A DNA stretch of 14,188 bases from DYHD01 sp037445375 (GTDB lineage: Bacteria > Nitrospirota > Thermodesulfovibrionia > Thermodesulfovibrionales > Dissulfurispiraceae): positions 1 through 14,188 of the forward strand of contig JBBIKS010000062.1 in NCBI GenBank assembly GCA_037445375.1, given 5' to 3'. The stretch's first letter is position 1. Each line of letters starts with the position of its first letter. The notes beneath the pieces were generated by a model. The model did no database searches, was not told the origin of the DNA, and saw only the letters and a list, made by a program, of their open reading frames with translations. A program made the position numbers and the translations under genes. This document shows positions 6,936-13,160 of the stretch, piece by piece.

Positions 6936-7016
6936 GTGGCAAATTATTGGATATCGAAAAGCTTTGGGCTATTGTCTGCTATTTGTCCAATAACTGCTTA
7001 TTCAAAAAAGAAGATC

Positions 7017-7211
7017 ATGAGTGAATTTTTAATCAAACAAGGCAATTACGACTTAAATGCCTTCGTCAAATATATGTCTAACGTAACGATAGCGGACCGC
7101 TGGACATGCCCTCTTTGTCTGAAAAATACCAAAAGAAGCGGTTTGTTAACAATAGATGCAATAGGGATAGGCTTGCGATTATTTTACTGCTGGACATCTG
7201 GATATAATTAA
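7017..7211 (+). CDS. Doubtful small ORF, 64 codons
   Basis: A frame from ATG 7017 (open back to GTG 6936) encodes a 64-residue protein with one CPLC pair (from about residue 35) and a C-terminus GLRLFYCWTSGYN. It matches no family I know. The upstream sequence (AAGAAG) is a poor ribosome binding site. The frame lies in a repeat-rich gap, so it could be a relic of a mobile-element gene, a real small zinc-binding protein, or chance. From 7212 to 7552 nothing else is seen except the dyad at 7428-7450. Confidence 0.2.
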   Translation: MSEFLIKQGNYDLNAFVKYMSNVTIADRWTCPLCLKNTKRSGLLTIDAIGIGLRLFYCWTSGYN

Positions 7212-7427
7212 GAAACCTCAAATAAAAACTTGACAGGTCATCCATAAGGGGTTATTATTAAAACAAGGTATTTAAAAATAAAGATAATTTTCAGGATAAA
7301 TAAATTTTGCACCATTGATCTGCAAGTTTAAAAGATTTATTTAGAAAGAGTTTCCCTATACTTTTGATAACAATCAAGTCCATTATGAGGAGATCACGAA
7401 TAGTCATAAAATTCGTAACAATCCCAG

Positions 7428-7450
7428 CTGATATCTTAAGCTAATATCAG
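7428..7450. repeat. 7-bp inverted repeat upstream of the AraC-type gene
   Basis: CTGATAT (7428-7434) and ATATCAG (7444-7450) are perfect inverted copies with a nine-base spacer, about 230 bases before the regulator gene. A protein binding site is possible but unsupported by anything else. Confidence 0.3.
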
Positions 7451-7552
7451 TTATCATAAGCCCTTACATCATTATACAAAGCTCCAATTACCGAAGATAG
7501 CATTCAAAAAGTATATCAGCACATAAGGTAATTATTAATTATAATAATTTAC

Positions 7553-7630
7553 TGTTTCTGTTTATAAACCCTAAAATCACTCTCACCCTTACCACCACCA
7601 TCAAGGGGAGTGCCTTTATAAACATACTCT
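7553..7630. repeat. Short inverted-repeat element before the AraC-type gene
   Basis: The ends TGTTTCTGTTTATAAA (7553-7568) and TTTATAAACATACTCT (7615-7630) are imperfect inverted copies; the inner ten bases of each are nearly identical to the other family members. The 46-base interior contains a CTCTCACCC/GGGGAGTG palindromic remnant. At 78 bases this is the shortest member. It ends 47 bases before the start codon at 7678 and may carry part of that gene's leader or promoter. Confidence 0.55.
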
Positions 7631-7677
7631 ACTTAATTCCAGATGCTTTGAGGGTAAATAAAATAAAAGGGTTAAGT

Positions 7678-8430
7678 ATGAATAGAAAAGAAAAAATAGT
7701 ATTGCTGATAGATCCTGCCGCAGACGGATATTTCTACGAATCATTATTTTTACCGGATGACTATCAGCTATTAGTAAAAAACAGCCATAGAAATGCATTT
7801 GAATTTTTTATCGATAACCATTTCTATATAGTCCTCGTTCTGCTTTGCCATACGCCTGATTTCCCCTGCATTGATCTTTTAAAATATTTGAAATTAATCG
7901 AGCCTTCGATACCAATAATCATAATAACAGATCACGGTTCAGAAGAACTTGCCGCGACTGTTTTCAGAATGGGAGCAAGTGACTATTTTAAAACATCATC
8001 TTTTTTGCGTGAAGGCAAGGTGATATTCGATAAATTATCAAGCCTTCAAAACACAGCTACGAAAGAGCAAGGAAAATCCATTTATAATTTATACAAGGCT
8101 GTTGAATATATAAACGAGAATTATTGCAGCAGGATAAGGCTTTGCAATGTTGCCAAAGAAGCTGGAATGAGCGTTTCTAATTTTGAAAGGACATTTAAAA
8201 ATATTATGGGGATGAACTTTTCAGCTTATATTAATAAGCTGCGTATTGGAAAGGCAGCCGATATGCTCAAGAAAGCTAATTACTCAATATCCGACACAGC
8301 CTTTGCATGCGGCTTTACTAACCAGTTTCACTTCAGCAGGACATTCAAGAAAATAATGAAAATCTCCCCAATTAATTATAAAAAGAACTTTTTCAAGTCT
8401 ACAATGGAAGCTTCCATTTTCAAAGGCTGA
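7678..8430 (+). CDS. AraC-family regulator with degenerate receiver-like N-terminus
   Basis: A 250-residue DNA-binding regulator from the preferred ATG at 7678 (AAAAGGG ends 6 bases upstream); the frame also opens at a TTG at 7648. Residues 135-240 are a complete AraC/XylS domain: a first helix-turn-helix near 153-175 (LCNVAKEAGMSVSNFERTFK) and a second near 203-225 (ISDTAFACGFTNQFHFSRTF), ending in the usual SPINYKK. Residues 6-125 resemble a response-regulator receiver: LLIDP near the start, IIITDHGS (81-88) and GASDYFK (99-105). The phosphoacceptor Asp is absent, however: the strand reads VLLCHTP (54-60), and only one acidic residue (D12) remains of the usual pair. It is thus probably not switched by phosphorylation. 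Its targets are unknown; it is convergent with selD and alone in its transcription unit. Confidence 0.85.
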   Translation: MNRKEKIVLLIDPAADGYFYESLFLPDDYQLLVKNSHRNAFEFFIDNHFYIVLVLLCHTPDFPCIDLLKYLKLIEPSIPIIIITDHGSEELAATVFRMGASDYFKTSSFLREGKVIFDKLSSLQNTATKEQGKSIYNLYKAVEYINENYCSRIRLCNVAKEAGMSVSNFERTFKNIMGMNFSAYINKLRIGKAADMLKKANYSISDTAFACGFTNQFHFSRTFKKIMKISPINYKKNFFKSTMEASIFKG

Positions 8431-8484
8431 AGAAATCGCCTATTCTATCTTTGTTCCCTATTTTAAATCCTTTAACTCGTAATT

Positions 8485-8508
8485 CCCTGTAGCTTGCTTG
8501 CTACAGGG
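8485..8508 (+). terminator. Hairpin, likely terminator of the AraC-type gene
   Basis: CCCTGTAGC (8485-8493) and GCTACAGGG (8500-8508) form a 9-bp stem with a six-base loop, followed by TTTCCTTATACTT, 55 bases after the stop codon at 8430. On the minus strand GGGAATTACG follows, without a T-run. It may equally be a dispersed palindrome reused as a terminator. Confidence 0.5.
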
Positions 8509-8520
8509 TTTCCTTATACT

Positions 8521-8615
8521 TCCCTCACCCCAAAGTGGAGGGTTGATAAATAAGCCCCTCCCTTGAGGGGAGGCATTGGGGAGGGTGTTGAATAGGTAGT
8601 TTATAAACAGACTCT
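8521..8615 (-). repeat. One-ended copy of the 13161 repeat element
   Basis: Read on the minus strand from 8615, the sequence begins AGAGTCTGTTTATAAACTA and runs through CTATTCAACACC, a CTCAAGGGAGGGGCTTATTTA block and CAACCCTCC. It is colinear with the element at 13161-13282 for about 75 bases. The far end lacks the matching terminal repeat. It fills the space between two convergent genes. Confidence 0.6.
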
Positions 8616-8628
8616 AAATAGAATTTGT

Positions 8629-9657
8629 TTATTTGACGACAATCCTGCCGGAGCCTTTCATTACTTTTCCGATCAAAGAGAAAAAGATGCCCGATTTTTC
8701 AAAAACTGCCAGATTCTCTTTTTCTATAGTTATAAGAAGACCGCCTGATGTCTGGGGGTCTAAAAGCAGCAATCTATCTTCCTCCGAAATATCAGGCGCA
8801 AAATCAATCCAGTGATTGAAAAAATTCAAATTTTTATATGCCCCTTCAGGCACCATGCCGGCTTCAATTAACCTCATAGTCTCTTTCAAGATTGGGATAG
8901 TCTCTTTCTCAATTATAAAATCAACATAGGAATTCTTAACCATATTGACCGCATGACCCAGCAGTCCAAAACCTGTCACATCAGTGCATGCCGTAGCATT
9001 TGCTTCAATGGCGAGGGCAGAAGACATATCATTCAATGTCAGCATCCATTGAACGGCTTCCTTTAAATCATCATCATTTATTTTTAATCCTTTTAATGCG
9101 GTTGTTAGAATGCCTATACCAATGGGTTTTGTGAGGATTATTAAGTCTCCATCTTTGGCACCTTTAGCCCTCAATATTTTATCCCTATTGACAATGCCCG
9201 TAACCGACAGTCCAAATTTAAGTTCAGGATCTTCAAATGTATGCCCGCCAATTAAAACAACCCCAGCTTTTCTTAAGATATTTTGAGCCCCTTTCAAAAT
9301 TTCCCTCAAAATAAAAGGTTCATAATCACACGACGGATATCCAATAATTGCAAGGCAGGACAGAGGCTTGCCACCCATTGCATAAACATCGCTAATAGAA
9401 TTACAAGCGCTTATAGAGCCAAACGTGAAAGGATCATTTACCAGAGGAGTAATTATATCTACTGTTTCAACTATTGCAGTCTCATTGATTAAATATACGC
9501 CTGCATCGTCACCGGGACCGACAAGAACCTCCGACTGACCAGATAATTGCCCGAAGTCTATCTCCGATAATATGCTATCGAGGTCCGCCGGACCTGTTTT
9601 AGCTCCTCAACCGGCAGCCTTTACTTTTTCAGTAAGTCTATATTTATCATTGTTCAT
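8629..9657 (-). CDS. selD: Selenophosphate synthetase, predicted selenoprotein (in-frame TGA = Sec17)
   Basis: SelD makes selenophosphate from selenide and ATP, the selenium donor for selenocysteine and seleno-tRNA. The minus-strand frame from ATG 9657 encodes 342 residues if the single TGA at 9609-9607 is read as selenocysteine. The context reads KAAG-Sec-GAKTGPADLD, placing Sec at residue 17 and Lys at 20, the same positions as the catalytic Cys17 and Lys20 of E. coli SelD. Downstream are GPGDDAG (47-53, metal/ATP aspartates), TVDIITPLVNDPF (65-77), NSISDVYAMGGKP (86-98), and TDVTGFGLLGHA and LDPQTSGGLL in the C-terminal domain. Length matches the family (about 345). A TAA codon lies two codons before the ATG, so this is the natural start; its ribosome binding site is weak. 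Without recoding, the gene would be called as a 249-residue fragment from Met94. A sequencing error is the alternative, made unlikely by the exact position. Confidence 0.93.
9574..9609 (-). promoter_or_regulatory. Candidate bacterial SECIS element in selD
   Basis: Directly after the TGA (9609-9607), eleven bases lead into AGGTCC (9595-9590), loop GGC (9589-9587), and GGACCT (9586-9581): a perfect 6-bp stem whose loop is 17 bases from the UGA. An outer GCU/AGC pair (9603-9601 with 9576-9574) can extend it across an internal loop. Bacterial SECIS hairpins lie within the coding sequence immediately 3' of the UGA with a small G-containing apical loop, and this fits. Function would need SelB binding. 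Confidence 0.7.
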
Positions 9658-9743
9658 AGATTAATAATAAACCAAATTAAGCGATTCTTTTTATATTATC
9701 GTCAGTTCTGAAAGGTGAGTGTTTAGGTTTTTCGCATCCATAG

Positions 9744-9768
9744 AAAATAAAACCCTTGCATAACAAGG
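9744..9768 (-). terminator. Rho-independent terminator of tRNA-Gly
   Basis: On the minus strand CCTTG (9768-9764), loop TTATG... and CAAGG (9758-9754) form a 5-bp stem followed by GTTTTATTTT. It begins 12 bases below the tRNA 3' end, after the 12-base palindrome CTTAAATTTAAG (9769-9780). Confidence 0.65.
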
Positions 9769-9780
9769 CTTAAATTTAAG

Positions 9781-9852
9781 AGCGGGCGACGGGATTCGAA
9801 CCCGCGGCCTTCAGCTTGGGAAGCTAACACTCTACCACTGAGTTACGCCCGC
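9781..9852 (-). tRNA. tRNA-Gly, anticodon CCC
   Basis: The 72-base sequence folds into a standard cloverleaf on the minus strand: acceptor GCGGGCG/CGCCCGC, D stem ACTC/GAGT with an AGTGGTA loop, anticodon stem TTAGC/GCTGA with loop TTCCCAA (anticodon CCC, reading GGG), a five-base variable loop, and T arm GCGGG-TTCGAAT-CCCGT. The discriminator is T, as is usual for bacterial tRNA-Gly. The CCA end is not encoded. It is a single-gene unit with its own promoter and terminator. Confidence 0.96.
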
Positions 9853-9872
9853 ATGTCTAAAAAAGTATTAGT

Positions 9873-9901
9873 ATTGTAATGGATAACCGATACTTTTTCA
9901 A
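9873..9901 (-). promoter_or_regulatory. Sigma70-type promoter of tRNA-Gly
   Basis: TTGAAA (9901-9896) and TACAAT (9878-9873) on the minus strand are separated by exactly 17 bases and lie 20 bases before the tRNA 5' end. The -35 region is about 24 bases from the operator of the divergent hcp promoter. Confidence 0.75.
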
Positions 9902-9924
9902 GATACAAGAAAAATTTTTCTTTC

Positions 9925-9938
9925 TTGACTTAAGTCAA
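9925..9938. promoter_or_regulatory. Crp/Fnr-type palindromic operator for hcp
   Basis: TTGACTTAAGTCAA is a perfect 14-base palindrome with half-sites TTGAC and GTCAA separated by four bases, the layout of Fnr, Dnr/NnrR and HcpR sites. Its centre is about 33 bases upstream of the middle of the -10 box at 9962, so it falls close to -41.5 or -42.5, the position of class II activation. HcpR is the regulator usually tied to hcp genes in anaerobes, but which family member acts here cannot be told. Confidence 0.75.
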
Positions 9939-9961
9939 AGCTATTATGAATAAATCTGAAA

Positions 9962-9967
9962 TATAAT
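9962..9967 (+). promoter_or_regulatory. -10 box of the hcp promoter
   Basis: A consensus TATAAT, giving a start site near 9974 and a leader of about 26 bases. No good -35 hexamer is present at the expected spacing; that place is taken by the palindrome at 9925-9938, as expected for an activator-dependent promoter. AAAAGGAG (9983-9990) is the ribosome binding site. Confidence 0.65.
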
Positions 9968-9999
9968 TAAATTATCAAATATAAAAGGAGTCAGTTATT

Positions 10000-11643
10000 A
10001 TGAACGAACAAAAGATGTTTTGTTATCAGTGTGAACAGACTGCAAAAGGAGAAGGGTGCACCCAGATTGGTGTATGCGGCAAGCAGCCGGAGGTTGCTGT
10101 TTTACAGGATTTGCTGCTTTATACTTTAAAAGGACTTTCGCTTTATGCAAATGAGGCAAGAAGGCTCGGCATATTAAATCGCGAAGTAAATGTTTTTACT
10201 CTCAAGGCTCTATTTTCGACTCTTACAAATGTAGATTTCGACCCCGACCGTTTCGTAGAGCTTATTAAAAAATCCGTTGAAGTAAGAGAACAACTCAAGG
10301 CTAAGATTAAGGGTGCCAGTGGTAAGATTGATTTTACTGAAGATGCGGCTAACTATAAAGTTCCAGATTTGAAGGAAGGAATGATTGTGGATGGACAAAA
10401 GGTTGGCGTTAAATCGGATTCTTCAATTAACCCTGATATCCATTCTCTTCAACAGATATTGATATACGGAATGAAAGGAGTCGCTGCTTATGCAGATCAT
10501 GCTCAGATATTAGGGCAGGAGGATGAAGCTGTTTATGCCTTCTTGCATGAAGGACTTTCCTCGACACTTAGAAAGGATATAAGTCTTGAGGGTTGGATCA
10601 ATCTTGTGCTCAAATGCGGAGAAATTAATCTTAGGACAATGGAGCTGCTTGATGCAGCCAATACATCTACCTATGGTCATCCTGTCCCGACAAAGGTGCC
10701 GTTAGGCGTTAAAAAAGGCAAAGCAATACTCGTATCAGGTCATGATTTAAAAGATCTCCATGAGATACTCAAGCAAACCGAAGGCAAAGGAATATTTGTA
10801 TATACTCATGGAGAGATGCTCCCGACGCATGGATACCCAGAACTGAAGAAATACCCGCATCTTTATGGTCACTATGGCACAGCATGGCAGAACCAGCATA
10901 AGGAGTTCTCTAAATTCCCGGGAGCTATCCTGATGACAACAAACTGCATACAAAAACCGCAGGATTCGTATAAAGACAATATATTCACGACAGGATTAGT
11001 TGGCTGGCCCGGTATAAAACATATCTCTGACAGCAATTTTCAGCCAGTTATAGACAAGGCTCTTTCTATGGATGGTTTTGCTGAAGATGTTGAAGGCAAG
11101 ACTGTAATGGTGGGATTTGCAAGAAATACAGTTTTAGGGGTTGCAGAGAAGGTAATCGAGGCAGTAAAAAATAAGAACATCAGCCACTTCTTCCTCGTGG
11201 CAGGTTGCGATGGAGCAAAACCGGGCAGAAATTATTATACTGAATTCGTAGAGAAGGCACCCAAAGACAGCATAGTTCTGACGCTTGCGTGTGGCAAGTT
11301 CCGCTTTTTCGACAAAAACCTCGGCGATATCGGAGGCATCCCAAGACTTCTGGATATAGGACAATGCAATGATGCATATTCAGCTATTCAGATAGCGGTA
11401 GCGTTGTCAAAGGCTTTCAATGTAAGTGTGAATGAGCTTCCTCTATCACTTATTCTATCATGGTATGAACAGAAAGCTGTTGCTATATTGCTTACACTGC
11501 TATATTTAAACTTAAAAAATATAAGGCTTGGTCCTTCACTTCCGGCATTTGTTACACCGAATGTTCTTGATGTGCTGGTTAAAACATTCAATATTATGCC
11601 TATAACTACGCCGGATGAAGATCTTAAAGCAATTTTGAAATAA
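10000..11643 (+). CDS. hcp: Hybrid cluster protein (hydroxylamine/NO reductase)
   Basis: A 547-residue Hcp, normal length for the strict-anaerobe class. The N-terminal cluster is bound by Cys8, Cys11, Cys20 and Cys26 (Cx2Cx8Cx5C), the spacing of anaerobe-type Hcp rather than the E. coli type. All seven ligands of the hybrid Fe-S-O cluster can be placed: His248, Glu272, Cys316 (TTNCIQ), Cys403 (AGCDGAKPGR), Cys431 (LACGKFRF), Cys456 (GQCNDAY) and Glu490 (SWYEQKA). The enzyme reduces hydroxylamine in vitro and is now linked mainly to nitric oxide reduction and nitrosative stress in the cytoplasm. It has a Crp/Fnr-type operator, a consensus -10 and a good ribosome binding site. Two genes follow in the same direction, the second an iron-sulfur protein that could deliver electrons. 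Confidence 0.97.
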   Translation: MNEQKMFCYQCEQTAKGEGCTQIGVCGKQPEVAVLQDLLLYTLKGLSLYANEARRLGILNREVNVFTLKALFSTLTNVDFDPDRFVELIKKSVEVREQLKAKIKGASGKIDFTEDAANYKVPDLKEGMIVDGQKVGVKSDSSINPDIHSLQQILIYGMKGVAAYADHAQILGQEDEAVYAFLHEGLSSTLRKDISLEGWINLVLKCGEINLRTMELLDAANTSTYGHPVPTKVPLGVKKGKAILVSGHDLKDLHEILKQTEGKGIFVYTHGEMLPTHGYPELKKYPHLYGHYGTAWQNQHKEFSKFPGAILMTTNCIQKPQDSYKDNIFTTGLVGWPGIKHISDSNFQPVIDKALSMDGFAEDVEGKTVMVGFARNTVLGVAEKVIEAVKNKNISHFFLVAGCDGAKPGRNYYTEFVEKAPKDSIVLTLACGKFRFFDKNLGDIGGIPRLLDIGQCNDAYSAIQIAVALSKAFNVSVNELPLSLILSWYEQKAVAILLTLLYLNLKNIRLGPSLPAFVTPNVLDVLVKTFNIMPITTPDEDLKAILK

Positions 11644-11650
11644 AATGATC

Positions 11651-11670
11651 GGGGGTGGGCAACCGCTCCC
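11651..11670 (+). other. Intercistronic hairpin with GCAA tetraloop
   Basis: GGGGGTGG (11651-11658), loop GCAA, then CCGCTCCC (11663-11670) gives eight pairs, two of them G-U as RNA, closed by a GNRA-type tetraloop. It lies 8 bases after the hcp stop codon. No T-run follows, so it is more likely an mRNA stabilising or processing structure that raises hcp over the downstream genes than a terminator. Confidence 0.5.
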
Positions 11671-11698
11671 TCATTGGTAAACATATAAGGAGAATGAT

Positions 11699-12394
11699 AT
11701 GAATGGGATTAAATGTCCGGGACAGGATACAGGGTTCTGGGATTTCAGTGCAATATATGATGTAAAGTGTCCTAAATGTGGGCAGCCTGTTGAGTTTTTT
11801 AAGGATGAGCCTGCCAGTATGTGCAAAAAATGTGGCTATGAGTTTGTGAATCCAAAAATGGATTTCGGGTGTGCTGCCTACTGCAAATATGCAGAGCAGT
11901 GTCTGGGCAGCCTGCCTCCGGAATTAATTGCAGAAAAAGAGGAGCTTTTTAAAGACCGAATAGCCATCGAGGTAAAGAAGTATATCGGAAGTAATTTCAA
12001 AAAAATAAGCCGTATTATGAAGACTGCAAGGTATGCTGAGCAGATGATAAAAGAAGAGATAGCAAGTCCTGCTGTAATTCTCTCTGCTGCCTATTTGTAT
12101 GATATAGGGACAGACAGGGTAGAAAGTCAGACGATTGCCCGTGATATTCTAAAGAAGCTCAAAGCACGGCAGGAGATGATAGAAGATGTATGTAATTTAA
12201 TAGCGGTCAGTCATCAAATAGATGAAGATATGACAATAAACCATAAAATTTTACACGATGCTGTTGAGCTTACTAATTTTGAGGATAAAATTAAAGAAGG
12301 AACTACGGACAGTAAAGAACTAATAACAAAAATAGATAAAGATTTAATTACAGAAACAGCTAAGAAACTGGCAAAAAATAAATTATTGGGGTAG
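11699..12394 (+). CDS. Zinc-ribbon protein with degenerate HD domain, in hcp operon
   Basis: A 231-residue protein of unknown function. Residues 1-70 are cysteine-rich: CPGQDTGFW at the start, a zinc ribbon with Cys24/Cys27 and Cys42/Cys45, then GCAAYCKYAEQCLG (Cys58, 62 and 68). Residues 85-190 look like an HD-superfamily helical domain (FKKISRIMKTARYAEQM, then AAYLYDIG), but the metal-binding histidines are replaced: the position of the first is Arg105 and the HD pair reads Tyr134-Asp135. Phosphohydrolase activity is therefore unlikely. From memory, similar zinc-ribbon/HD proteins with intact HD occur near hcp in other anaerobes. AAGGAG lies 6 bases before the ATG; the gene starts 55 bases after hcp and ends 12 bases before the ferredoxin-like gene, so all three are probably one operon. 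A role in sensing or assembling the hybrid cluster system is only a guess. Confidence 0.8.
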   Translation: MNGIKCPGQDTGFWDFSAIYDVKCPKCGQPVEFFKDEPASMCKKCGYEFVNPKMDFGCAAYCKYAEQCLGSLPPELIAEKEELFKDRIAIEVKKYIGSNFKKISRIMKTARYAEQMIKEEIASPAVILSAAYLYDIGTDRVESQTIARDILKKLKARQEMIEDVCNLIAVSHQIDEDMTINHKILHDAVELTNFEDKIKEGTTDSKELITKIDKDLITETAKKLAKNKLLG

Positions 12395-12406
12395 GGAGGA
12401 AAAAAA

Positions 12407-13138
12407 ATGAAGACAATAAGAAAAATAATTGAAATAGATGAAAACCTTTGCGATGGTTGTGGACAATGCGTCACCGCCTGCGCTGAAGGCGCTATTCAAA
12501 TAGTGGATGGCAAGGCAAGACTTATCTCAGAAATCTACTGTGATGGATTAGGGGCATGCCTTGGCGAGTGCCCCAAAAATGCACTTAAAATTGTAGAAAG
12601 AGAGTCAGAGGAATTTGATCCCGAGGCTGTAGAGGAATATTTAAAACATAAAAAAGAGCCAGAAACTATTGCGGAAAAGCCGTGCTGTCCTGCAATGCAT
12701 ATTATGCCTCTTAAGAATATAAGCAAAGATGTCAATCGTTCTTCTTCAGGGGTTTCAGAGCTGACTAACTGGCCTGTGCAGATTAAATTAGTGCCTGCTT
12801 CTGCTCCTTTTTTAAAAGACTCTCATCTTTTGGTAGCAGCGGATTGCACAGCATTTGCGTATCCTGCATTCCATCAAGATTTCTTAGAAGGCAAAGCATT
12901 ACTTGTAGGCTGTCCGAAACTGGATGATGCAGATGAATATGTGAAAAAATTTACAGAGATATTTAATGTTGCCAACATTAAAAAGATTACCGTTCTAACT
13001 ATGGAGGTGCCTTGCTGTTCTAAACTGCCGAAGATAATACAGAAGGCAATGGACATGACAGGGAAAGATATTCCTATCGAAGAGGTAATTATCGGGACTC
13101 AAGGGGTTATTCTTCAAAGAGGCGATTTGGTCAGATAG
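12407..13138 (+). CDS. 4Fe-4S ferredoxin-type protein, probable electron donor to Hcp
   Basis: A 243-residue iron-sulfur protein of the type found beside hcp in sulfate reducers and other anaerobes. The N-terminal domain binds one cluster through Cys15, Cys18, Cys21 and Cys25 (CDGCGQCVTAC). The second motif reads CDGLGACLGECP with Cys45, Cys51 and Cys55, but Leu48 sits where the second cysteine of a 4Fe site would be. Residues 60-110 form an acidic linker with a CC pair (93-94). The C-terminal 130 residues carry ADCTAF (Cys147), GCPKLDD (Cys169) and EVPCCSKL (Cys203/204), conserved-looking cysteines that could hold further metal. GGGAGG precedes the ATG by 8 bases. The electron-transfer role to Hcp is inferred from gene order and known hcp-ferredoxin pairs. 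Confidence 0.88.
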   Translation: MKTIRKIIEIDENLCDGCGQCVTACAEGAIQIVDGKARLISEIYCDGLGACLGECPKNALKIVERESEEFDPEAVEEYLKHKKEPETIAEKPCCPAMHIMPLKNISKDVNRSSSGVSELTNWPVQIKLVPASAPFLKDSHLLVAADCTAFAYPAFHQDFLEGKALLVGCPKLDDADEYVKKFTEIFNVANIKKITVLTMEVPCCSKLPKIIQKAMDMTGKDIPIEEVIIGTQGVILQRGDLVR

Positions 13139-13160
13139 ATTAAAGCTAACCCTCATGATT

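Noticed and set aside
6936..7211. Transposase fragment
   Set aside because: A CPLC pair and location in a repeat-rich gap suggested it, but no catalytic motif or family wording can be recognised, so it is left as a doubtful ORF.
9378..9657. selD as a truncated pseudogene starting at Met94
   Set aside because: The upstream frame encodes the expected N-terminal SelD domain with only one stop, a TGA exactly at the catalytic residue; recoding explains it better than decay.
9781..9852. tRNA-Sec (selC), given the adjacent selD
   Set aside because: The cloverleaf is standard length with a short variable arm and a CCC anticodon, so it is tRNA-Gly.
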